From Polynucleobacter hirudinilacicola (GTDB lineage: Bacteria; Pseudomonadota; Gammaproteobacteria; Burkholderiales; Burkholderiaceae), in NCBI RefSeq assembly GCF_002192535.1, contig NZ_NAIA01000002.1, positions 124,001-188,000 on the forward strand: a stretch of 64,000 nt of DNA, given 5' to 3'. Shown piece after piece: positions 53,023 through 63,427 of the stretch (its first letter is position 1; every line of letters begins with the position of its first letter). A model generated the notes under the pieces. It searched no databases and was not told the origin of the DNA. It was given only the letters and a program-made list of their open reading frames with translations. Made by a program: the position numbers and the translations under genes.

Positions 53023-54036
53023 ATGAGCGTTACTCTAGCTATTGATGCCATGGGCGGAGATCATGGAGTCGTCGTTACGGTTCCTGCTGCCTGCGATTTT
53101 CTAGAAAAACATAGCGATGTGAGGATTGCCTTGGTGGGTGATCCCGATTTAATCAAGCAAGTTTTAGATAAATCCTCCACAGCTCACGTTGATCGTATTC
53201 AAATTATTCCCGCAAGCGAAGTGGTATTGATGGACGACCCCATCGAAGTTGCTTTGCGTCGCAAAAAAGATTCATCCATGCGCGTTGCTATTGAGCAAGT
53301 CAAAGAGGGCACGGCTGATGCCGTCATTTCCTCTGGGAATACTGGCGCACTCATGGCGATTTCTCGCTACATTCTCAAAACCCTTGAAGGTGTTGACCGT
53401 CCAGCCATTGCTACTGCTATCCCAAATGAATTAGGGGGCGGCACAACTATGCTCGACCTGGGCGCAAACGCAGATTGTGAGCCAATACATTTGGTGCAAT
53501 TTGCCCAAATGGCAAACGTCATGGTGCAGGTGGTTGATGGCAAGAAAAACCCTTCAATTGGGCTTCTGAATATTGGCGAGGAAGTGATTAAGGGTAATGA
53601 GGTTGTCAAACAAACCAGCGAGTTGCTACGTCAAACTCATTTAAACTTTTACGGCAACGTAGAAGGTAATGATATTTTTAAAGGTACTACCGATATCGTC
53701 GTGTGCGATGGTTTTGTGGGTAATGTCGTTCTCAAGGCTAGTGAAGGTTTGGCAAAAATGATGAGTGGCATGATTCGTGAAGAATTTAAGCGCTCGCTGA
53801 TGACTAGACTGATGGCGATTTGCGCCATGGTGCCATTGCTGCGTGTACGCAAGCGTGTAGACCATCGTCGTTACAACGGTGCGGTATTGTTGGGTCTGCG
53901 CGGTTGTGTGATTAAGAGCCATGGTTCTGCCGATCGCTTTGCCTTTGGTTTTGCTTTAGAGCGCGCATATGAGGCCGCCAAGAATCGCATGGTTGAGCGC
54001 ATTGCCGCAGCCTTTGTGGTGGAGACAAAAGAATGA
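53023..54036 (+). CDS. plsX: Phosphate acyltransferase PlsX
   Basis: The 337-residue protein starts [19 protein letters not shown], the PlsX opening, and has [39 protein letters not shown] and [19 protein letters not shown]. It makes acyl-phosphate from acyl-ACP for phospholipid synthesis at the membrane surface. Its TGA overlaps the fabH ATG. It leads the fatty-acid gene series plsX-fabH-fabD-fabG-acpP-fabF. Confidence 0.96.
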   Translation: MSVTLAIDAMGGDHGVVVTVPAACDFLEKHSDVRIALVGDPDLIKQVLDKSSTAHVDRIQIIPASEVVLMDDPIEVALRRKKDSSMRVAIEQVKEGTADAVISSGNTGALMAISRYILKTLEGVDRPAIATAIPNELGGGTTMLDLGANADCEPIHLVQFAQMANVMVQVVDGKKNPSIGLLNIGEEVIKGNEVVKQTSELLRQTHLNFYGNVEGNDIFKGTTDIVVCDGFVGNVVLKASEGLAKMMSGMIREEFKRSLMTRLMAICAMVPLLRVRKRVDHRRYNGAVLLGLRGCVIKSHGSADRFAFGFALERAYEAAKNRMVERIAAAFVVETKE

Positions 54037-55019
54037 GTATTTTTGCAAGAGTTGCTGGCACTGGAAGCTATCTTCCCAAGCAGCGTTTAACTAATCAGGA
54101 CTTAGTAGAGCGCCTCGCTAAAACAGGTCTAGAAACTAGTGATGAGTGGATTACGACTCGAAGCGGGATTTCTGCGCGGCACTTTGCTGCCGAAAATGAA
54201 TTAACCAGTGATTTAGCGGTTCAGGCTGCTCAAGCTGCATTAAGTAGCGCCGGAATCACCTCGGAAGATTTGGATCTCATTATTTTGGCAACCTCTACAC
54301 CCGATCATTTAGGAGGCTTTCCAAGTACAGCCTGTGTAGTGCAAGATAAATTGGGCGCTCATACCGCCTGCGCTGCATTTGATGTGCAAGCGGTTTGTGC
54401 TGGTTTTACTTACGCTCTCGCCATTGCGGATGCCTTCATTCGCTCTGGTTCATTTAAAAAAGTACTAGTGATTGGTGCTGAGACTTTCTCTCGCATTCTG
54501 GATTTCCAGGATCGCGGTACTTGTGTTTTATTTGGTGATGGTGCTGGTGCGGTAGTGCTCGAAGCCTCTTCAGAGCCTGGCATTCTTTCAACAGCGTTAC
54601 ATGCTGATGGCAGTCAACGCGACATTCTCTGCGTGCCTGGTCGTGCTGGTAATGGTGAGGTTCATGGTTCGCCATTTATGACGATGGATGGTCAAGCGGT
54701 GTTCAAATTGGCTGTAAAGGTGTTGGAGCAGGTCGCTCATGAAGCCCTAGGGAAGGCTAATCTCAAGCCTGAACAAATTGATTGGTTGGTGCCACATCAA
54801 GCCAATATTCGCATCATGGAGGGCACTGCCAAGAAGATGGGTATGTCCATGGATAAAGTGATTGTGACAGTGCATGAGCATGGTAATACTTCTGCTGCAT
54901 CAATTCCATTGGCCTTAGACGCTGGTGTCCGCTCTGGTCAAATTCAACGTGGTCAACATCTTTTACTAGAGGGTGTTGGTGGTGGCTTTGCTTGGGGTGC
55001 AGCAGTTCTCAAGTACTAA
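54033..55019 (+). CDS. fabH: 3-oxoacyl-ACP synthase III
   Basis: The 328-residue protein has the catalytic Cys in [18 protein letters not shown], the His in [15 protein letters not shown] and the Asn in [30 protein letters not shown] near the start is typical. It starts fatty-acid synthesis by condensing acetyl-CoA with malonyl-ACP. It overlaps plsX by 4 bp and is 27 bp before fabD. Confidence 0.96.
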   Translation: MSIFARVAGTGSYLPKQRLTNQDLVERLAKTGLETSDEWITTRSGISARHFAAENELTSDLAVQAAQAALSSAGITSEDLDLIILATSTPDHLGGFPSTACVVQDKLGAHTACAAFDVQAVCAGFTYALAIADAFIRSGSFKKVLVIGAETFSRILDFQDRGTCVLFGDGAGAVVLEASSEPGILSTALHADGSQRDILCVPGRAGNGEVHGSPFMTMDGQAVFKLAVKVLEQVAHEALGKANLKPEQIDWLVPHQANIRIMEGTAKKMGMSMDKVIVTVHEHGNTSAASIPLALDAGVRSGQIQRGQHLLLEGVGGGFAWGAAVLKY

Positions 55020-55046
55020 GAGTTTATTTTTTAGTGAATTAACAAT

Positions 55047-55982
55047 ATGACATTTGCATTCGTATTCCCTGGTCAAGGTTCTCAATCTGTCGGCATGCTC
55101 AATTCGATTTCTGAGCGTCCTGAAGTACGCGCAACATTGCAAGAAGCTTCTGAAGCTTTAGGTGAGAACGTTGCCAAATTAATTGCTGAAGGTCCTGCAG
55201 AGGCCTTGTCCTTAACAACCAATACTCAACCAGTGATGCTGACTGCTGGCGTGGCTTTTTACCGCGCTTGGCTGGCAGCAGGTGGATCAGCTCCTAAGGT
55301 AATGGCAGGTCATAGCCTCGGCGAATACTCGGCCTTGGTCGCTGCTGGCGTCATTTCTTTTAAAGATGCAGTGCCGTTGGTACGTTTTCGTGCAGAAGCG
55401 ATGCAAAGCGCGGTACCAGTTGGCACGGGTGGTATGGCTGCTATTTTGGGTTTAGATGATGCTACTGTGATTAAAGTTTGTGCAGAAGCCAGCGCTGCTT
55501 CTGGAGGCGTAGTTGAGGCTGTCAATTTCAATGCACCGGGACAGGTGGTGATTGCAGGTGCAAGTGATGCCGTAACCAAGGCATGCGAACTATTGAAAGC
55601 TGCTGGTGCTAAACGCGCATTACCTTTGCCCGTGTCTGCACCATTTCATTCTTCTTTATTGCAACCTGCTTCTGAAAAACTCAAAGGTTATCTTGCAAAT
55701 ATTGAATTCAAAACACCAACAATCTCCGTGATTAATAACGTTGATGTCCAAATCTTGAATGATCCAAACGCTATTAAAGATGCATTGGTACGTCAAGCTG
55801 CAAAACCTGTGCGTTGGCAAGAAACCATTCAAGCAATGGCTGGACAAGGTATTACGCAAGTAGTGGAGTGTGGCCCTGGCAAAGTCTTGGCAGGTTTAAC
55901 AAAGCGCATTAATGAGCATGTTATTGGGCTACCCATCTTCGATGAGGTCAGTCTCAATGAGGCTTTGGCTGCAGTGAAATAA
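55047..55982 (+). CDS. fabD: Malonyl-CoA-ACP transacylase
   Basis: The 311-residue protein has FAFVFPGQGSQSVGML, the nucleophile Ser in MAGHSLGEYSALVAAG, the Arg of VRFRAEAMQSAVP, and the catalytic His in LPVSAPFHSSLLQP. It moves malonyl groups to ACP. It lies in the conserved fab series, 42 bp before fabG. Confidence 0.96.
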   Translation: MTFAFVFPGQGSQSVGMLNSISERPEVRATLQEASEALGENVAKLIAEGPAEALSLTTNTQPVMLTAGVAFYRAWLAAGGSAPKVMAGHSLGEYSALVAAGVISFKDAVPLVRFRAEAMQSAVPVGTGGMAAILGLDDATVIKVCAEASAASGGVVEAVNFNAPGQVVIAGASDAVTKACELLKAAGAKRALPLPVSAPFHSSLLQPASEKLKGYLANIEFKTPTISVINNVDVQILNDPNAIKDALVRQAAKPVRWQETIQAMAGQGITQVVECGPGKVLAGLTKRINEHVIGLPIFDEVSLNEALAAVK

Positions 55983-56024
55983 TTCCAATATCAAAAGATA
56001 CTCAAGAAATAACGGAAAATAAAT

Positions 56025-56768
56025 ATGAACCTCGATTTAAGCGGACAAATTGCCTTAGTGACTGGTGCTTCGCGTGGTATTGGTCAGGCGATTGCAGATG
56101 AATTGGTCAAGTGTGGCGCCAAGGTGATTGGCACAGCGACATCGGCTGATGGTGCGAAAGCAATTGATGCACGCTTAAAGCCTTCGGGTGGTTGTGGTTT
56201 AGTTTTGAATGTCACCGCACCAAATGCTTGTGAAGAAATTATTGATCAGATTGTGAAAGATCATGGCGGTATCAATGTCTTAGTTAATAACGCTGGTATT
56301 ACTCGCGATAATTTGGCAATGCGTATGAAGTCCGAGGATTGGACTGATGTGATTGATACCAACTTGAGTTCAGTGTTTCGTTTATCTCAGGCTGTTTTAC
56401 GCCCCATGATGAAGGCGCGTGGTGGTCGCATCATCAACATCACCTCCATCGTTGGTCACATGGGTAACGCCGGACAGGCAAATTATGCTGCTGCAAAAGC
56501 AGGCGTCTCTGGGATGACCCGTGCTCTGGCCCGCGAAATTGGCAGCCGCAATATTACCGTCAATTGCGTAGCCCCTGGATTTATTGATACTGATATGACC
56601 CGCGCCCTGAGCGAAGATCAGCAAAATGCCCTCAAAGTGAATATTCCGCTAGCCAGATTGGGTAGTCCCGAGGATGTAGCCCAGGCAGTGGCATTTTTGG
56701 CCTCTCCGGCGGCTGGCTATATTACGGGTAATACCCTACACGTCAATGGCGGACTCTATCTAGCCTAA
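56025..56768 (+). CDS. fabG: 3-oxoacyl-ACP reductase
   Basis: The 247-residue short-chain dehydrogenase has ALVTGASRGIGQAIADEL, VLVNNAGITRDNLAMRMKSE, the Ser of ITSIVGHMGN and the Tyr/Lys of NYAAAKAGVSGMTRAL. Met/Arg after the Asn-Asn-Ala-Gly motif is typical of FabG. It reduces 3-oxoacyl-ACP with NADPH. A 102-bp gap with a possible promoter separates it from acpP. Confidence 0.95.
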   Translation: MNLDLSGQIALVTGASRGIGQAIADELVKCGAKVIGTATSADGAKAIDARLKPSGGCGLVLNVTAPNACEEIIDQIVKDHGGINVLVNNAGITRDNLAMRMKSEDWTDVIDTNLSSVFRLSQAVLRPMMKARGGRIINITSIVGHMGNAGQANYAAAKAGVSGMTRALAREIGSRNITVNCVAPGFIDTDMTRALSEDQQNALKVNIPLARLGSPEDVAQAVAFLASPAAGYITGNTLHVNGGLYLA

Positions 56769-56803
56769 CGGCAAAGCAAGGATTTGGTCGTTTTTGGGCG
56801 AAT

Positions 56804-56832
56804 TTGCTAATTCGGTCCACCAAACTGATAAA
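56804..56832 (+). promoter_or_regulatory. Possible acpP promoter
   Basis: TTGCTA (56804-56809) and GATAAA (56827-56832) lie 17 bp apart in the fabG-acpP gap. Four of six bases match in each box. A separate strong promoter for acpP is expected because ACP is very abundant. Confidence 0.4.
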
Positions 56833-56870
56833 ATCCTTTTCATCGTTTTTTACAACCCCTGGGGAAATTA

Positions 56871-57110
56871 ATGGACAACATCGAACAACGCGTTAAGAAA
56901 ATCGTCGCTGAGCAATTGGGCGTCGCTGAAGGAGATATCAAGAATGAATCTTCTTTTGTGAATGACCTGGGCGCTGACTCTCTTGACACTGTTGAGCTGG
57001 TAATGGCATTGGAAGATGAATTCGGAATCGAAATTCCAGATGAGGAAGCCGAAAAGATCACCACAGTTCAGCTCGCGATCGACTTCGCTAAATCAAAAGC
57101 TCAGGGTTAA
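56871..57110 (+). CDS. acpP: Acyl carrier protein
   Basis: The 79-residue acidic protein has the phosphopantetheine Ser in [20 protein letters not shown] and the typical start [15 protein letters not shown]. It carries growing acyl chains between the Fab enzymes in the cytoplasm. GGGGAAATTA precedes the ATG. It is followed 21 bp later by fabF. Confidence 0.97.
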   Translation: MDNIEQRVKKIVAEQLGVAEGDIKNESSFVNDLGADSLDTVELVMALEDEFGIEIPDEEAEKITTVQLAIDFAKSKAQG

Positions 57111-57131
57111 TTCCCTAGCTTAGGCATTACT

Positions 57132-58379
57132 GTGTCAGCATCAAATGGCCGACGCCGGGTAGTAGTCACCGGTCTTGGCCTCATCTCACCTGTTGGTAAT
57201 TCAGTTGATGTAGCTTGGTCTAATTTGCTTGCGGGCAAATCAGGCATTGCTACCATCACCAAATTCGACCACGCTCCACTTAGCGTTCATTTCGCTGGAG
57301 AGGTGAAAGATTTCAATGTCGAAGAATATGTTACTGCCAAAGAAGCTCGCCATATGGATACCTTTATCCATTACGGTATTGCTGCTGGTACGCAAGCTAT
57401 TCGCGATAGTGGTTTAGAGATTACTGAGCAAAATGCCGAGCGCGTAGGCGTTATGGTGGGCTCAGGCATTGGTGGTTTGCCAATGATTGAAGAAACTGGG
57501 GCTGAGCTCTTGGCTCGCGGCCCTCGTCGCATTTCTCCATTCTTTGTGCCAGGCTCAATCATCAATATGATTTCTGGGCACCTCAGCATTTTGTTTGGTC
57601 TTAAGGGTCCAAACGTAGCTGCAGTCACTGCCTGTACAACAGGTTTGCATAGCATTGGTTTAGCTGCACGCTTAATTCAGTATGGAGATGCTGATGTGAT
57701 GGTGGCTGGTGGTGCTGAGTCAACTATTTCTGCTTTAGGTGTTGGTGGTTTTGCTTCAGCAAGAGCACTTTCAACTCGCAATGATGATCCAGCGACCGCT
57801 TCACGTCCTTGGGATAAAGACCGTGATGGCTTTGTTCTAGGTGAAGGGGCTGGCGTTATCGTGCTTGAAGAGTATGAGCATGCAAAAGCACGCGGCGCAA
57901 AAATTTATTGTGAGCTGCTTGGCTTTGGTATGAGCGGGGATGCGTATCACATGACCGCACCAAATATGGATGGCCCACGTCGTTGTATGGTCAATGCCAT
58001 GCGCGACGCAGGTTTAAATCCTGATCAAATTCAGTATCTCAATGCACACGGCACTTCCACACCTTTGGGTGATAAGAATGAAACTGATGCCATTAAAGCG
58101 GCTCTAGGCGATCACGCTAAAAAAGCCCTGATTAATTCCACCAAGTCGATGACTGGCCACCTTTTGGGTGGCGCAGGCGGTTTGGAGTCTGTTTTCACCA
58201 TTCTGGCCCTCCATAACCAGAAATCCCCACCCACCATCAATATCTTCAATCAAGATCCTGAGTGTGACTTGGACTACTGCGCCAATACCGCTAGGGATGT
58301 AAAGATTGACCACGCAGTCAAAAACAACTTTGGCTTTGGTGGTACTAACGGCACCTTGATTTTTGGTAAGCTGACCTAA
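57132..58379 (+). CDS. fabF: 3-oxoacyl-ACP synthase II
   Basis: The 415-residue protein starts at GTG ([20 protein letters not shown]). The catalytic Cys is in [17 protein letters not shown], and the two His are in [15 protein letters not shown] and [16 protein letters not shown]. It elongates acyl-ACP and adjusts membrane fluidity. It is followed 51 bp later by the protease gene mucD, without rpoE-rseA-rseB between them. Confidence 0.96.
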   Translation: MSASNGRRRVVVTGLGLISPVGNSVDVAWSNLLAGKSGIATITKFDHAPLSVHFAGEVKDFNVEEYVTAKEARHMDTFIHYGIAAGTQAIRDSGLEITEQNAERVGVMVGSGIGGLPMIEETGAELLARGPRRISPFFVPGSIINMISGHLSILFGLKGPNVAAVTACTTGLHSIGLAARLIQYGDADVMVAGGAESTISALGVGGFASARALSTRNDDPATASRPWDKDRDGFVLGEGAGVIVLEEYEHAKARGAKIYCELLGFGMSGDAYHMTAPNMDGPRRCMVNAMRDAGLNPDQIQYLNAHGTSTPLGDKNETDAIKAALGDHAKKALINSTKSMTGHLLGGAGGLESVFTILALHNQKSPPTINIFNQDPECDLDYCANTARDVKIDHAVKNNFGFGGTNGTLIFGKLT

Positions 58380-58430
58380 TATTCTCTTTATCTCCACTTT
58401 TTGGTTTTTACCAAGTAGGTCCATAGCATC

Positions 58431-59879
58431 ATGAAAAAGTACTTTATTGCGCTCTTGGCTATTTTGAGTCTTGGGCAAACTGCATTTATTCCTACTGCCT
58501 CTGCACAAAATCCCCGGGTAATGATTCCAGATTTTGCGGATTTGGTTGAGCGTGCCAGTCCTGCTGTGGTCAATATTCGGACGACTGAAAAAGTCATGGT
58601 GCAACAAGCTCAAGGCGGCATCCCAGGAATGCCTGAGGAACAAGCAGAATTCTTTCGCCGTTTCTTTGGGGTGCCGATTCCAGGTATTCCGAATGGACCA
58701 AAACAGGCACAACCAAATTCCGGTAAACCACAAGAAGCTGATCGTGGAGTTGGCTCTGGTTTCATTATTGAATCCAATGGTTTGATTCTCACTAATGCAC
58801 ACGTTGTTGAAGGTGCCACTACGATTTATGTCACCTTGACTGATAAGCGTGAGTTCAAAGCCAAGCTCTTGGGGATGGATAAACGCACTGATGTAGCAGT
58901 AGTCAAAATTGAAGCGCGTGACTTACCAAAATTGCCATTAGGCGATTCTTCTAAAGTGAGGGTGGGTGAGTGGGTTCTTGCTATTGGTTCACCTTTTGGC
59001 CTTGAGAACACCGTGACGGCAGGTATTGTTTCCGCGAAGAGTCGTGATACTGGCGACTACTTGCCCTTTATCCAGACTGACGTGGCTGTCAATCCCGGTA
59101 ACTCTGGTGGCCCACTGTTAAACACTGCTGGCCAAGTCATCGGTATTAACTCACAAATCTTTAGTCGCTCTGGCGGTTATATGGGAATCTCTTTTGCGAT
59201 TCCGATTGATGAAGCAATGCGTGTTGCTGAGCAGTTGCGCACTAACGGAAAAATGACACGAGGTCGTATTGGTGTTGCCTTGGGTGAAATGACAAAAGAT
59301 GTTGCTGAGAGTTTAGGTTTAGGTAAGCCTCGTGGCGCATATGTGCGTAACGTAGAGCCTAATGGTCCTGCAGCCGTTGGCGGCATTGAGGCGGGTGATG
59401 TGATTCTGAGTTTTAATGGACGCGACATTAATAGGTCTACAGATTTGCCACGTATTGTTGGTGAAACCAAACCTGGCACTACAGCTACAGTGCAAGTTTG
59501 GCGCAAGGGCAGTAATCGTGATTTAACGGTCACGGTTGTTGATACTGATTCAACACAGGCTGCTGCCAAAAAGTCAGATGCTCCTGCCAACAATGGCAAT
59601 AGTGCAAATGCCTTGGGGGTAGCAGTAACTGACCTATCGGATGCTAAAAAGAAGGATCTCAATATCAAGGGCGGCGTTGAGGTGACGGGTTTGGGTGATG
59701 GTCCTCTGCCTAGAGCAGGAGTCCGTCCTGGTGATGTGATCATTCGGATTGCAGATGCAGATATCACCGGGGTAAAGCAGTTTGAGAGTCTCGTTAAAGC
59801 CCTGGATGCTAATAAGGCTGTTCCGGTCTTTATCCGCCGTTCTGACGGCACTTTGATCATCCCTGTCAGGCCAAAATAA
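58431..59879 (+). CDS. mucD: Periplasmic Do-family serine protease (MucD/DegQ)
   Basis: The 482-residue protein has a signal peptide (YFIALLAILSLGQTAF...ASAQ), then a trypsin-like domain with His in ILTNAHVVEGATTIYV, Asp in DKRTDVAVVKIEARD and Ser in NPGNSGGPLLNTAGQV. Two PDZ domains follow (about residues 280-370 and 395-480). It degrades and refolds damaged envelope proteins. In many betaproteobacteria it follows rpoE-rseA-rseB; here it follows fabF directly. A stem-loop lies just after its stop. Confidence 0.93.
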   Translation: MKKYFIALLAILSLGQTAFIPTASAQNPRVMIPDFADLVERASPAVVNIRTTEKVMVQQAQGGIPGMPEEQAEFFRRFFGVPIPGIPNGPKQAQPNSGKPQEADRGVGSGFIIESNGLILTNAHVVEGATTIYVTLTDKREFKAKLLGMDKRTDVAVVKIEARDLPKLPLGDSSKVRVGEWVLAIGSPFGLENTVTAGIVSAKSRDTGDYLPFIQTDVAVNPGNSGGPLLNTAGQVIGINSQIFSRSGGYMGISFAIPIDEAMRVAEQLRTNGKMTRGRIGVALGEMTKDVAESLGLGKPRGAYVRNVEPNGPAAVGGIEAGDVILSFNGRDINRSTDLPRIVGETKPGTTATVQVWRKGSNRDLTVTVVDTDSTQAAAKKSDAPANNGNSANALGVAVTDLSDAKKKDLNIKGGVEVTGLGDGPLPRAGVRPGDVIIRIADADITGVKQFESLVKALDANKAVPVFIRRSDGTLIIPVRPK

Positions 59880-59906
59880 GCCCTTTTTAGGCTAAAAAAT
59901 GGGGTT

Positions 59907-59925
59907 TGGCGCCTTTTGGGCGCCA
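59907..59925 (+). other. Stem-loop after mucD
   Basis: TGGCGCC (59907-59913) and GGCGCCA (59919-59925) form a GC-rich hairpin 28 bp after the mucD stop. It has no T run, so it is not a standard terminator; it could protect the mRNA 3' end or slow transcription before lepA. Confidence 0.45.
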
Positions 59926-60015
59926 CCCATTACAATCACTTTAAGACGACTTTTTGCAGCGCATCATTGTGGTGCGTTCTGACAAGGCGTTTTTTGAATG
60001 AGCTATTAAGACGCT

Positions 60016-61821
60016 ATGGATTTAATCCGCAATTTTTCTATCATCGCCCACATTGATCACGGCAAATCTACGCTTGCAGATCGCATTATTCAGCTTTGTG
60101 GCGGTCTCTCAGATCGTGAAATGGAAGCCCAGGTTCTCGATTCGATGGATATCGAACGTGAGCGCGGCATCACTATTAAAGCCCAAACTGCAGCTTTAAA
60201 TTACAAAGCTAAAGATGGCAAGATCTATAACCTGAATCTGATTGATACCCCGGGCCATGTGGATTTCTCATACGAAGTTAGCCGTTCCTTATCTGCTTGT
60301 GAAGGCGCTTTATTGGTAGTGGATGCCAGCCAAGGTGTCGAAGCGCAAACGGTAGCGAACTGCTATACCGCAATTGAACTAGGTGTTGAAGTAGTACCCG
60401 TTCTCAATAAGATTGATTTGCCCCAGGCTGATCCTGAGCGCGCTATTCAAGAAATTGAAGATGTGATTGGTATCGATGCAAAGGATGCGGCGACCTGTTC
60501 AGCAAAAACGGGTTTAGGTGTGCATGAAGTGATCGAAGAAATGATCCGTCGCGTACCTCCACCGAAAGGTGATGCGAGCGCCCCTCTGCAATGTCTCATT
60601 ATCGATTCATGGTTTGATAATTATGTTGGTGTGGTGATGTTAGTGCGCGTTGTGAACGGCACACTCAAACCTAAAGATAAGATTACTTTGATGGCCAATG
60701 GCTCAAGCCACCTAGTTGAACATGTCGGCGTCTTTAGTCCGAAGTCAGTTGATCGCCCTGAGTTAAGTGCTGGCCAGGTGGGCTTCATCATTGCTGGTAT
60801 TAAAGAATTAAAGGCTGCAAAAGTAGGTGATACCGTTACCCATACGACGGGTCAGCAAGGGCGCACTCCTGCTACAGCACCATTGCCTGGATTTAAAGAA
60901 GTGAAGTCTCAAGTGTTTGCCGGTTTGTATCCAGTTGAGGCGAGTGAGTACGATCAACTGCGTGAATCACTTGAGAAGTTAAAACTCAATGATGCATCTC
61001 TCTTATATGAGCCAGAGGTTTCTCAGGCTTTAGGTTTTGGATTCCGATGCGGCTTCCTGGGTCTGCTCCATATGGAGATCGTGCAAGAGCGCTTAGAGCG
61101 CCAGTACGGTATGAATCTGATTACTACGGCTCCAACCGTGGTGTATCAGGTGCAGCAATCGGATGGCACGATCTTGATGGTGGATAACCCATCGAAGATG
61201 CCTGAGACCAGCAAGGTCGACACCATCATGGAGCCGATTGTGACGGTGAATCTTTATATGCCTCAAGAGTATGTGGGTTCAGTAATCACCTTATGCGTTG
61301 GTAAGCGGGGTATTCAGACGGGGATGAACTATTTGGGCCGCCAAGTGCAGCTCACTTATGAATTGCCGATGGCAGAGATTGTGTTGGATTTCTTTGACAG
61401 GTTGAAGTCAATCTCTCGCGGCTATGCCTCTATGGATTATGAATTCAAGGAATATCGTCCCGCTGATGTAGTCAAGGTAGACATCTTGATTAACGGTGAC
61501 CGGGTTGATGCCCTATCGGTGATTGTCCATAGGAGCAATAGTCAGCACCGTGGCCGTGAGGTAGTCTCCAAGATGCGCGGGATCATTCCGCGTCAAATGT
61601 TTGATGTAGCTATTCAGGCGGCTATTGGCAGTAATATTGTTGCCCGAGAAAACGTGAAAGCTTTACGTAAAAATGTGTTGGCTAAATGCTATGGTGGCGA
61701 CATCTCTCGTAAGCGGAAGTTATTAGAGAAGCAAAAAGAAGGTAAGAAGCGCATGAAACAAGTGGGTAATGTGGAAATTCCACAAGAAGCTTTCTTGGCT
61801 ATTTTGCAGGTGGAAGATTAA
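60016..61821 (+). CDS. lepA: Elongation factor 4 (LepA)
   Basis: The 601-residue GTPase has G1 [20 protein letters not shown]3 [18 protein letters not shown] and G4 [15 protein letters not shown], and the LepA-specific C-terminal domain ([20 protein letters not shown]). It binds ribosomes and affects initiation or back-translocation. Its stop overlaps the lepB ATG by 1 bp, the conserved lepA-lepB pairing. Confidence 0.97.
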   Translation: MDLIRNFSIIAHIDHGKSTLADRIIQLCGGLSDREMEAQVLDSMDIERERGITIKAQTAALNYKAKDGKIYNLNLIDTPGHVDFSYEVSRSLSACEGALLVVDASQGVEAQTVANCYTAIELGVEVVPVLNKIDLPQADPERAIQEIEDVIGIDAKDAATCSAKTGLGVHEVIEEMIRRVPPPKGDASAPLQCLIIDSWFDNYVGVVMLVRVVNGTLKPKDKITLMANGSSHLVEHVGVFSPKSVDRPELSAGQVGFIIAGIKELKAAKVGDTVTHTTGQQGRTPATAPLPGFKEVKSQVFAGLYPVEASEYDQLRESLEKLKLNDASLLYEPEVSQALGFGFRCGFLGLLHMEIVQERLERQYGMNLITTAPTVVYQVQQSDGTILMVDNPSKMPETSKVDTIMEPIVTVNLYMPQEYVGSVITLCVGKRGIQTGMNYLGRQVQLTYELPMAEIVLDFFDRLKSISRGYASMDYEFKEYRPADVVKVDILINGDRVDALSVIVHRSNSQHRGREVVSKMRGIIPRQMFDVAIQAAIGSNIVARENVKALRKNVLAKCYGGDISRKRKLLEKQKEGKKRMKQVGNVEIPQEAFLAILQVED

Positions 61822-62627
61822 TGAACTTCGCTCTGATTCTGCTGATCTTGGTCGTTCTGACAGGCATTGCCTGGGTTGCTGACAAGATGTACTTTGCCCC
61901 GCAAAGACGTCTGGCTGGTAACGATCGCATGCCTTTGTGGCTGGAATATACGGCCGGTTTCTTCCCGGTGATTTGTGCAGTATTTGTGTTGCGTTCTTTT
62001 ATTGTTGAGCCTTTTAAGATCCCATCTGGCTCGATGATCCCCACTCTACAAATTGGTGATTTCATTTTGGTAAATAAATTTACCTATGGCATTCGTCTAC
62101 CGGTGATCAATCAAAAAGTAGTTGATCTCGGCACCCCTCAGCGTGGCGATGTGGTGGTATTTCGTTACCCACGTGATGAGTCTGTCGATTACATCAAGCG
62201 TGTAGTAGCTCTGCCTGGTGATGTGATTACTTATCAAGACAAGCGCCTCACAGTGAATGGTCAGCCCTTGCAATATAGTGGGGGCGATTCCTATCTTGAT
62301 CCGGAGAATATGCGCTATGCCAAGCGCTTTACAGAAGCTTTCCCTGCGGATTTGGGTGGTAATCGTCATGAGATCTTGAATGATCCTGATCGTCCTGCAA
62401 CAGTATTTCCGACAGAGCGTTTTCCAGGCTCAGACTTCTGCCAGTACCAGCAAACTGGTCTCACTTGTAAGGTTCCACCAGGACACTACTTTGCGATGGG
62501 CGATAACCGTGATAACAGTGCCGACTCTCGCTATTGGGGTTTTGTGCCCGATAAGAATATTGTGGGCAAAGCCTTCTTTGTCTGGTTGAACTTGGGTAAC
62601 TTAGGTCGCATTGGCGGCTTTGAGTAA
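61821..62627 (+). CDS. lepB: Signal peptidase I
   Basis: The 268-residue protein has two N-terminal hydrophobic segments (about 2-17 and 44-62), the catalytic Ser in FKIPSGSMIPTLQIGD, the Lys in YIKRVVALPGDVITYQD, and the box GHYFAMGDNRDNSADSRYWG. It cleaves signal peptides from exported proteins at the outer face of the inner membrane. It lies between lepA and rnc. Confidence 0.97.
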   Translation: MNFALILLILVVLTGIAWVADKMYFAPQRRLAGNDRMPLWLEYTAGFFPVICAVFVLRSFIVEPFKIPSGSMIPTLQIGDFILVNKFTYGIRLPVINQKVVDLGTPQRGDVVVFRYPRDESVDYIKRVVALPGDVITYQDKRLTVNGQPLQYSGGDSYLDPENMRYAKRFTEAFPADLGGNRHEILNDPDRPATVFPTERFPGSDFCQYQQTGLTCKVPPGHYFAMGDNRDNSADSRYWGFVPDKNIVGKAFFVWLNLGNLGRIGGFE

Positions 62628-62633
62628 GAGATC

Positions 62634-63425
62634 ATGAACGCGCGCGCCGTTATCGAAACCGCACCATTGCAAGAGCATCTTGGCTATACCTTTAAGAAGC
62701 CTGAGCTTTTGAATCAAGCCTTGACTCACCGCAGTCATAGCAAAAAGAATAACGAGCGCTTGGAGTTCTTAGGCGACTCCATTCTCAATTGCGTAGTAGC
62801 TGATTTACTTTACGAGCGTTATTCCGATTTAGATGAGGGCGATCTTTCTCGTGTGCGCGCTAATCTCGTGAAGCAACAGGCTTTATATGAGATTGCGCAA
62901 ACTTTGTCTCTCTCTGACTATCTCCGTTTGGGCGAGGGTGAGCTCAAGAGTGGTGGCTTTCGCCGCCCTTCAATCCTGGCGGATACTTTAGAGGCAGTTA
63001 CTGGCGCAATCTTTTTAGATGGCGGATTTGATGCAGCAAAAATATGCTTGCGCAAACTCTATTCTGCAATCCTGGCACAAGTTGATCCAAAAACTTTAGG
63101 TAAAGACGATAAAACACTCTTGCAAGAATGTTTGCAAAGCTATCAATTACCTTTGCCGACTTATAACGTTACTGGCACCACTGGCGCAGCGCATAACCAG
63201 CAATTTGAAGTGGAATGCTTGATTCCGAGTTTGAAAGTTTCGGTTAAAGGTGAGGGCGCCTCACGCCGAGCTGCAGAGCAATCTGCTGCTAAGACTGCTT
63301 TACTAGCAGTGCTCAAAGCATTGCCACAAGAGTCTCGTAAACCCAAGAAAACCCGGTCGGCTAAGAAAAAAGCAGCCAAAAAAGAAGTGACCGAAGAGCA
63401 GTTAAATCTTAAGCTGAAGGGCTAA
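62634..63425 (+). CDS. rnc: Ribonuclease III
   Basis: The 263-residue protein has the RNase III signature [20 protein letters not shown] and the second acidic residue in [18 protein letters not shown], then a double-stranded RNA-binding domain from about residue 160 with [21 protein letters not shown] Lys-rich tail of about 35 residues ([20 protein letters not shown]) extends beyond the usual end. It processes rRNA precursors and cuts double-stranded RNA. Six bp separate it from lepB and two from era. Confidence 0.96.
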   Translation: MNARAVIETAPLQEHLGYTFKKPELLNQALTHRSHSKKNNERLEFLGDSILNCVVADLLYERYSDLDEGDLSRVRANLVKQQALYEIAQTLSLSDYLRLGEGELKSGGFRRPSILADTLEAVTGAIFLDGGFDAAKICLRKLYSAILAQVDPKTLGKDDKTLLQECLQSYQLPLPTYNVTGTTGAAHNQQFEVECLIPSLKVSVKGEGASRRAAEQSAAKTALLAVLKALPQESRKPKKTRSAKKKAAKKEVTEEQLNLKLKG

Positions 63426-63427
63426 TC

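Noticed and set aside
58104..58802. Open frame of 232 codons on the minus strand across fabF and mucD
   Set aside because: It lies opposite two well-supported genes, and the product has no recognisable family.
59177..59926. Open frame of 249 codons opposite mucD
   Set aside because: Antisense to the protease and PDZ region; composition typical of a shadow frame.
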